Source of the DNA: Minisyncoccota bacterium
GTDB taxonomy: Bacteria; Patescibacteriota; Minisyncoccia; Phycocordibacterales; JACZSL01
DNA: 53,385 nucleotides
Assembly: GCA_028280145.1 (NCBI GenBank)
Contig: JANQMM010000063.1
Location: 1-53,385, forward strand
Reading direction: 5' to 3'
A program made the position numbers and the translations under genes. Positions 48,746 to 53,385 of this stretch are shown in pieces. Within the stretch, counting starts at the first letter, position 1. Every line of letters begins with the position of its first letter. The notes beneath the pieces are model-generated. The model saw only the letters and a program-made list of their open reading frames with translations, did no database searches and was not told the DNA's origin.

Positions 48746-51424
48746 ATGTCAGAGAAAAGGTATAAAACCGGAGATGCAATATGTAAGGAGTTCAAGACAC
48801 AGCCTGAAGGGCTTTCCGACCAAGATGCACTACAGAGAAGGAAGCAGTACGGATACAACGAGCTAAAATCAAAAGAGAAGGTAAGTGCGCTTCGGGTACT
48901 TGCAAACCAGTTTAAGAATCTTATTCTCTACGTACTTATTGCCGCGGCCATTGTGTCCGTATATGAAGGGGAGTTGATCGCATTTTATGTGATAGCCGGC
49001 GTTATTGTCATTGTGGTGGCTCTTGGGTTCGTACAGGAGTATCAGGCCGAGCGGGTCATGGCATCTCTTAAGTCGTTGGTAAAGACCGACAATACCGTAA
49101 GGCGCAGTGGCAAGTTACGCTCCATACATCGAAAGGATATTGTTCCCGGAGATGTAGTGGTGCTTGATACCGGCGATACCGTTCCTGCTGATGCGATCGT
49201 TATTGAGGCAACACAGCTTCGCCTTGATGAAAGCGCACTGACCGGCGAAAGTGTCCCGGTCGAGCATCGCGTCGGGGAGGACTTGTTTGCCGGCACATTC
49301 GTAGTACACGGCAAAGGTGTTTGTGTAGTCGCTGCTACCGGAATGAATACCAAATTGGGAAGTATTGCTTCGTCACTAAGTGAGGGTAGTACCGAAACAC
49401 CGCTTCAGAAGAACGTAACGCATTTAACCAAGTCACTTGCACTCGTAGCACTTTTTGGTTCGGCGGCCACATTTGCCTTTGGTTTGTGGCAAGGCGCGCT
49501 CTTTGATGAGATTCTACTTGTTGCCCTTGCCCTTGCCGTAGCCTCAGTGCCCGAAGGACTCCCCTTGGCACTTACCATTACACTTGCCCACGGTATGAAA
49601 CGTATGGCAAAGCACAACGCGGTGGTGCGCAAGCTTGTCAGTGTTGAAACGCTGGGGTCGACGACCGTGGTTTGTACTGACAAGACAGGAACACTTACCA
49701 AAAACGAAATGACAGTTGAGCGGATGCTTGTCGGTGACGTGGTATATGAAGTAACCGGAAGCGGGTATGCTCCAACAGGGGATTTCCTGTCACAGGGCCA
49801 GTTGATAGAGGCAGAGGAAAATAAGCTGCTGAAACAATTGCTTACAAGCGGTATTCTTTGCAATAACGCAACCCTGGTCCAGTCTGATAATAAGTGGAGC
49901 ATCATCGGAGACCCGACCGAGGCCGCACTTCTCGTTGCAGCCGGCAAAGCAAACATATGGAAAGAGGATGTAAATGAGCAGTATGAGCGGGTTGAAGAAC
50001 TTGTCTTTACCTCCGAGCGAAAAAGAATGACCGTTGTTGCTCGAAACAAAAAAAGCAGCACCACGGATGCGTATGTAAAGGGTGCGCCGGAAGTCATGCT
50101 TCAACTGGCACATACACGAATGACCCGTGACGGGATAAAACCTTTGACGGACGCTGATAGAGACCGCATCACCCGCATACAAGAAGAGTTTGCAAACTCA
50201 GCATATCGCGTGCTCGCACTTGGATACAAAGAAGCCGTGACCGACTTAAATGCAGAATCGCTTGAACAAGAACTGGTGTTCCTTGGACTTGTGGCGATGA
50301 TCGATCCTCCTCGTGAAGAGACACTCGATGCCATAGCTGAAGCAAAGAGCGCGGGGGTTGATGTGAAAATGGTTACCGGTGATAACAAAGACACTGCTCG
50401 CGCAATTGCGAAAAAGGTTGGTCTCCTTGGTGAGCACGAACCTGTTACTGAGTTTTCTGATGCAAAACTGCAACACATCGTGCATGACCACGTCGTGACC
50501 GGGACAGAATTGGATACCATTGATGATGATACGTTTGCCACGGTGGTTGATTATATCGACGTCTATGCCCGTGTCAGACCCGAACAGAAGTTACGCATCA
50601 TAAATGCCCTGAAGCGAAAAGGGCATATTGTTGCCATGACAGGTGACGGAGTAAATGATGCACCGGCACTGAGACAAGCGGATATCGGTGTGGCCATGGG
50701 CATCAAAGGAACCGATGTTGCCAAAAACGCAAGCGCAATGGTCTTGCAGGATGATAACTTTGCAACCATTATAAGTGCTATTCGAATAGGCCGTGTACTC
50801 TATGACAACATCGAGAAGCTCGGAGTCTATCTCATCTCACGAAACTTCACCGAAATCATCCTTATCTTCCTCGGCATGCTTACCTTTGGTGTGCACTTCT
50901 TGCCGCTCCTTGCAATACACATTCTCTACATCAATCTCTTTAGCGAGATAGTTCCGTCTCTTGGGCTTGGTCTTGATAAGAATGTTGAGGATGTTATGAA
51001 GCGCGGTCCGCGCGATAGTAAGGAGCGTTTGCTTAATCGAAAGAATAAGATATTGATCGCGATCGGCGCGAGCACCATGGCGCTTGTGGCATATCTTGCC
51101 TTCGTGTTGCATCAGCCGATGCAGACGCTTGAGGAGGCGCAAACATTTGCTTTTGCAACCATTACCGCAATGGTGCTGTTCATTCCGTTTGCATATCGAA
51201 ACATTCACCGCGCAGGTGCACAAAAAAACTCAACGCCAAACGGTATTCTCATTGGCGGCGTTATCTTCTCGGGCTTGCTTACGCTTATGGTGATGTATAC
51301 ACCTACGCTCCAGTCGGTCTTTCGCGTCATACCACTTTCACCGACTGAGTGGATCGTTCCTGTTGGTCTTGCTCTTACAGCATTTGCCATCATCTCGCTT
51401 TTGAAACGATTGGTGCTCAGATAG
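48746..51424 (+). CDS. P-type cation-transporting ATPase (P2/calcium-ATPase-like)
   Basis: 892 aa. Domains: cytoplasmic N-terminus, actuator domain with LTGESVPVEHRVG, membrane helix with PEGLPLALT, phosphorylation site Asp312 in VVCTDKTGTLTKNEM, nucleotide-binding domain (YVKGAPEVML), and the hinge AMTGDGVNDAPALRQADIGVAMG. C-terminal membrane helices follow. The type matches P2-type Ca2+ or Na+/K+-like pumps; the ion is not certain. Single gene with a leaderless-type promoter. Confidence 0.95.
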   Translation: MSEKRYKTGDAICKEFKTQPEGLSDQDALQRRKQYGYNELKSKEKVSALRVLANQFKNLILYVLIAAAIVSVYEGELIAFYVIAGVIVIVVALGFVQEYQAERVMASLKSLVKTDNTVRRSGKLRSIHRKDIVPGDVVVLDTGDTVPADAIVIEATQLRLDESALTGESVPVEHRVGEDLFAGTFVVHGKGVCVVAATGMNTKLGSIASSLSEGSTETPLQKNVTHLTKSLALVALFGSAATFAFGLWQGALFDEILLVALALAVASVPEGLPLALTITLAHGMKRMAKHNAVVRKLVSVETLGSTTVVCTDKTGTLTKNEMTVERMLVGDVVYEVTGSGYAPTGDFLSQGQLIEAEENKLLKQLLTSGILCNNATLVQSDNKWSIIGDPTEAALLVAAGKANIWKEDVNEQYERVEELVFTSERKRMTVVARNKKSSTTDAYVKGAPEVMLQLAHTRMTRDGIKPLTDADRDRITRIQEEFANSAYRVLALGYKEAVTDLNAESLEQELVFLGLVAMIDPPREETLDAIAEAKSAGVDVKMVTGDNKDTARAIAKKVGLLGEHEPVTEFSDAKLQHIVHDHVVTGTELDTIDDDTFATVVDYIDVYARVRPEQKLRIINALKRKGHIVAMTGDGVNDAPALRQADIGVAMGIKGTDVAKNASAMVLQDDNFATIISAIRIGRVLYDNIEKLGVYLISRNFTEIILIFLGMLTFGVHFLPLLAIHILYINLFSEIVPSLGLGLDKNVEDVMKRGPRDSKERLLNRKNKILIAIGASTMALVAYLAFVLHQPMQTLEEAQTFAFATITAMVLFIPFAYRNIHRAGAQKNSTPNGILIGGVIFSGLLTLMVMYTPTLQSVFRVIPLSPTEWIVPVGLALTAFAIISLLKRLVLR

Positions 51425-51440
51425 CACCGCGCTTTTGAAA

Positions 51441-51460
51441 GCAGAGGGGAAGGGATTCGA
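51441..51460 (+). repeat. Duplicate of the tRNA-Ser 3' end
   Basis: GCAGAGGGGAAGGGATTCGA repeats exactly 51882-51901, which contains the 3' end of the minus-strand tRNA-Ser(CGA). The two copies enclose about 420 nt holding one small gene. This looks like an attachment-site pair. Confidence 0.65.
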
Positions 51461-51491
51461 TCACAAATGAACGCAAAAAGCCAACACATAT

Positions 51492-51516
51492 AAAAAAAGG
51501 GGATATAGACATCCCC
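51492..51516 (-). terminator. Terminator of the small gene between the tRNA-Ser repeats
   Basis: On the minus strand GGGGAT-GTCTAT-ATCCCC is followed by TTTTTTT. It lies 26 nt after the stop of the gene at 51542. Confidence 0.75.
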
Positions 51517-51541
51517 AAAGTGAATTCGCGAGGCTAGGAGG

Positions 51542-51742
51542 TTAAGTCTCCAACGGTTCTGTTTTGTAAGAATCGTCGTACTGACCCCATCGGATCAGTG
51601 GATTGCCGCGAGTTTGTCTCATGGTGACTTCTCGGGCAGTTATTTGAAGGCGTTTATCTAGGTCTCTCTCTAGTTTTTTTTCGTTGATGAAACGCTCGAC
51701 AAACCTAACTCCTAGCTGATGCAGTTTTTCGATGATATTCAT
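51542..51742 (-). CDS. Small charged protein between tRNA-Ser repeats, unknown function
   Basis: 66 aa, not recognised. The sequence is helical and charged (NIIEKLHQLGVRFVERFINEKKLERDLDKRLQ), ending GNPLIRWGQYDDSYKTEPLET. Chosen start ATG 51742 has an AGGAG Shine-Dalgarno 6 nt upstream; a longer reading frame to 51838 exists but lacks this. It has its own terminator, and lies between two exact copies of a tRNA-Ser end, so it could be the passenger of a tiny mobile segment. No integrase inside the segment. Confidence 0.6.
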   Translation of the reverse strand: MNIIEKLHQLGVRFVERFINEKKLERDLDKRLQITAREVTMRQTRGNPLIRWGQYDDSYKTEPLET

Positions 51743-51882
51743 GTCCAACTCCTGGAAAGAAACCTGTCGAACTGGATTAAGAATAAGTGTTGCCGGCATG
51801 TTTGTCAGAGTATTTATCCACAATCTGTTTTTGATCAATGGAAATCAGGATACCATGAGAAGGTATCTTGTCTTCATTAATG

Positions 51883-51971
51883 CAGAGGGGAAGGGATTCG
51901 AACCCTCGGTACGGTATAACCCGCACAACGCTTTTCGAGAGCGCCCCGTTCAACCACTCCGGCACCCCTCT
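51883..51971 (-). tRNA. tRNA-Ser (anticodon CGA)
   Basis: Acceptor AGAGGGG/CCCCTCT, anticodon loop CTCGAAA (CGA), long variable arm of class II, T-arm GAGGG-TTCGAAT-CCCTT. No encoded CCA. A GATAAT element lies upstream on the minus strand. Confidence 0.94.
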
Positions 51972-52002
51972 AATATATTTCGTATTATCGCTTGGAAGCT
52001 TA

Positions 52003-52045
52003 CCCAGTGGTCCAACCACTGTAACCCAGTGGTTGGACCACTGGG
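52003..52045 (+). repeat. Perfect 19-bp inverted repeat between tRNA-Ser and tRNA-Glu
   Basis: CCCAGTGGTCCAACCACTG (52003-52021) and its exact reverse complement (52027-52045) are separated by TAACC. Each arm itself also contains CAGTGG/CCACTG. It lies between two divergent tRNA genes. No T-tract follows, so it is not a simple terminator. Confidence 0.75.
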
Positions 52046-52076
52046 ATGGTTACATACTAGCATTTTTACAAAACAG

Positions 52077-52085
52077 TGCTATAAT
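52077..52085 (+). promoter_or_regulatory. Extended -10 promoter of tRNA-Glu
   Basis: TGCTATAAT, a TGn extension plus perfect TATAAT (52080-52085). Start expected near 52092, leader of about 37 nt to the tRNA. Confidence 0.65.
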
Positions 52086-52128
52086 TTGCCGCACATGAGC
52101 CACCGGCTCATTTTTAAATAACCAATAC

Positions 52129-52200
52129 GGCCCTATCGTCTAATGGTCAGGACATCAGGTTTTCATCCTGAAAATCGGGGTTCGATTCCCCGTAGGGTCA
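52129..52200 (+). tRNA. tRNA-Glu (anticodon TTC)
   Basis: Acceptor GGCCCTA/TAGGGTC (one G-T), anticodon stem TCAGG/CCTGA around TTTTCAT (TTC), T-arm CGGGG-TTCGATT-CCCCG. No CCA encoded. The minus-strand serine recombinase frame runs into this gene. Confidence 0.96.
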
Positions 52201-53385
52201 CAAAGTAGAACTTCCTCGGCGCACAGCGCCAACCCGCGCCTGCGGCGCGAAATGTGGGAAGCCAAAAAACCCTGTCGCGTAGCGACAAACTGAAAAGGAG
52301 ACGGGACGGAAAAGCGCGCAGTTTTGTCACGAACCAAGGGGTTCGTTCCGACTTTTTTGACGAAAGCAGCGATTTCGGAGAAATCATCGCTGGAGGATAA
52401 AAAGGCGGCTTGTTTCGTGTCTAAAATCCACTTACGCAGGGGTTCGACCCACACCTTTTCTTGTTGCCGAAAAGCTTTCTGTTTTTCCTTCAAAGTCAGG
52501 GTTGCGCGCATGATTTCATCTTTCTTTTTAAGATAGATGTTTTTTGGTATGTCTCCGTCTAAATATGATTCAACGAGCTTGTCTAAGCGCGCTTCACTGG
52601 CTTTGATTTCTTGAGAGAGCTTTTCTGCAACACTGTGTGAAGTGGAATTTTCTTCATGTTGGAGAGCCTCAATTCTCTCCAACATATAATCTGTGTACAC
52701 TTCACACAGCGAAATGGTTTGGAGCCGTTCCTTGAGTTGTTCGGCTAACGCTTCTTCACGGACGTACTTTTGTGAGCAAACGCCTTTCTTTTTCGTACAC
52801 CGATAGTATCTATATTTGCCACCATGTCTGCCGGTTGCCCACTGCGCAGTAATCATGGAGTTACACTCACCGCAACGAAAAAGATTGGTGAACGGAAAGT
52901 CATGTTTTAACTTCGTCTTTCTTGGCCGCGCGTTAGCCGACAACACTTTTTGTACGGCTTCAAACAATTTCGGGGAAATAATTGGTGCAAAGCTTCCTTC
53001 AAACCATTCGTCATAGTGCTTCACAAAACCGAGATATGCTCGATTGGTAAGTAGTCGTTTGATGGAAGCTTTGCCAAGTGGCGTGCCTTTCTTTGTTACC
53101 ACGCCATGAAGCGACAAAAAGTCGGCGAGTGATACTAATCCATGTTCGCCTGTGGCGTATTCCTCAAAAGCGCGCACGATAATCTTGCTACGCACGGGAT
53201 GCGGTTCAATGTTCCGAATCTTTGGATTGTTCACGTACCCGAACGGAGCTTTGGTGAGCCACTCACCTCGCCGAACTTTTTGGCGCATTCCTCGCTTCAC
53301 ATTCTGCGTCAGATTGTCTGAATAGTATTTAGATTGACCAAACGCCACTTGAAGCATAAAGAGCCCCTGCGGAGTGGGTTCAAAC
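52155..53385 (-). CDS. Large serine recombinase (5' end outside the window)
   Basis: At least 409 residues; the frame is still open at the window edge, so the catalytic resolvase domain is missing here. Visible parts are the end of that domain (FGQSKYYSDNLTQNVKRG), the recombinase domain (KAPFGYVNNPKIRNIEPHP), a zinc-ribbon FRCGECNSMITAQW...RYYRCTKKKGVCSQKYV, and a coiled coil (EKLSQEIKASEARLDKLVESY). Its stop lies inside tRNA-Glu on the opposite strand, so the last residues (DPTGNRTPIFRMKT) are antisense tRNA. This is a large-serine-integrase architecture; it may target this tRNA. The tail near RRRRGLALCAEEVLL is GC-rich and hairpin-forming. Confidence 0.9.
   Translation of the reverse strand, partial: FEPTPQGLFMLQVAFGQSKYYSDNLTQNVKRGMRQKVRRGEWLTKAPFGYVNNPKIRNIEPHPVRSKIIVRAFEEYATGEHGLVSLADFLSLHGVVTKKGTPLGKASIKRLLTNRAYLGFVKHYDEWFEGSFAPIISPKLFEAVQKVLSANARPRKTKLKHDFPFTNLFRCGECNSMITAQWATGRHGGKYRYYRCTKKKGVCSQKYVREEALAEQLKERLQTISLCEVYTDYMLERIEALQHEENSTSHSVAEKLSQEIKASEARLDKLVESYLDGDIPKNIYLKKKDEIMRATLTLKEKQKAFRQQEKVWVEPLRKWILDTKQAAFLSSSDDFSEIAAFVKKVGTNPLVRDKTARFSVPSPFQFVATRQGFLASHISRRRRGLALCAEEVLLCDPTGNRTPIFRMKT

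Overview
The window looks like a chromosomal segment of a Candidatus Patescibacteria (CPR) bacterium, most likely a Parcubacteria-type lineage. This is inferred from gene content and style, not from a marker-gene tree. Supporting signs are tight gene packing, few Shine-Dalgarno sites, a very large secreted protein with DUF5011 and DUF642-like modules, short family variants (ValRS without its C-terminal coiled coil, DNA glycosylases without Fe-S cysteines), and the mix of MurJ, YvcK, LemA/DUF2207, HtpX, PrsW and a membrane-anchored SBP_bac_5 protein.

Layout. 1-3964: end of a surface-type protein, endonuclease III, a secreted protein with DSFFDI repeats, a HAD phosphatase, a small unknown protein and a MutY-like glycosylase. 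3961-9263 (minus): secG, then an operon of substrate-binding protein, RNase J and an MFS transporter. 9295-15410: groES-groEL, a foldable 3' element, a GC-richer orphan gene with its own strong promoter and terminator, lemA, DUF2207 and htpX. 15434-16946: tRNA-Ser(GGA) and a two-gene cassette encoding a winged-helix-like protein and a HEPN-like protein. 17136-24714: Nudix, DUF192, RNase P RNA, a large O-antigen-ligase/TPR protein, murJ and lepA. 24756-26164: small membrane proteins, an FtsB/DivIC-like protein, a glutaredoxin and tRNA-Arg(CCU). 26194-33041: a lower-glycolysis cluster of enolase, a D-2-hydroxyacid dehydrogenase fused to phosphoglycerate mutase, PEP synthase and an Nramp-related transporter. 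33090-38098: an adenylate-kinase-like protein, tRNA-Phe with a decayed copy, Hsp20, PrsW and valS. 38175-43585: regulatory repeats and the 1711-residue secreted protein. 43618-51424: tsaD, a PMM-like HAD, tRNA-Val, tsaC, yvcK, DUF3224, DUF1653 and a P-type ATPase. 51441-53385: a tRNA-rich mobile zone with a duplicated tRNA-Ser end, tRNA-Ser(CGA), a perfect 19-bp inverted repeat, tRNA-Glu and a serine recombinase that runs antisense into tRNA-Glu.

Genes that work together: groES/groEL, hsp20 and htpX in protein quality control; tsaC and tsaD in t6A modification of tRNA; murJ, the FtsB-like protein and yvcK in the envelope and division; and phosphoglycerate mutase, enolase, PEP synthase and the dehydrogenase, which together could carry 3-phosphoglycerate to pyruvate and a 2-hydroxyacid such as D-lactate.

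Regulatory themes visible by eye: (i) several genes have a -10 box ending 6-9 nt before the start codon, predicting leaderless mRNAs; (ii) three genes without a Shine-Dalgarno site are preceded by CTAA-headed 7-nt repeats; (iii) tRNA genes repeatedly carry nearby partial duplicates, consistent with past integration or recombination. The best candidates for undescribed biology are the HEPN-like cassette, the dehydrogenase-mutase fusion cluster, the two Fe-S-less glycosylases, the CTAA leaders and the branched RNA element after groEL. All of these rest on reading the sequence only.
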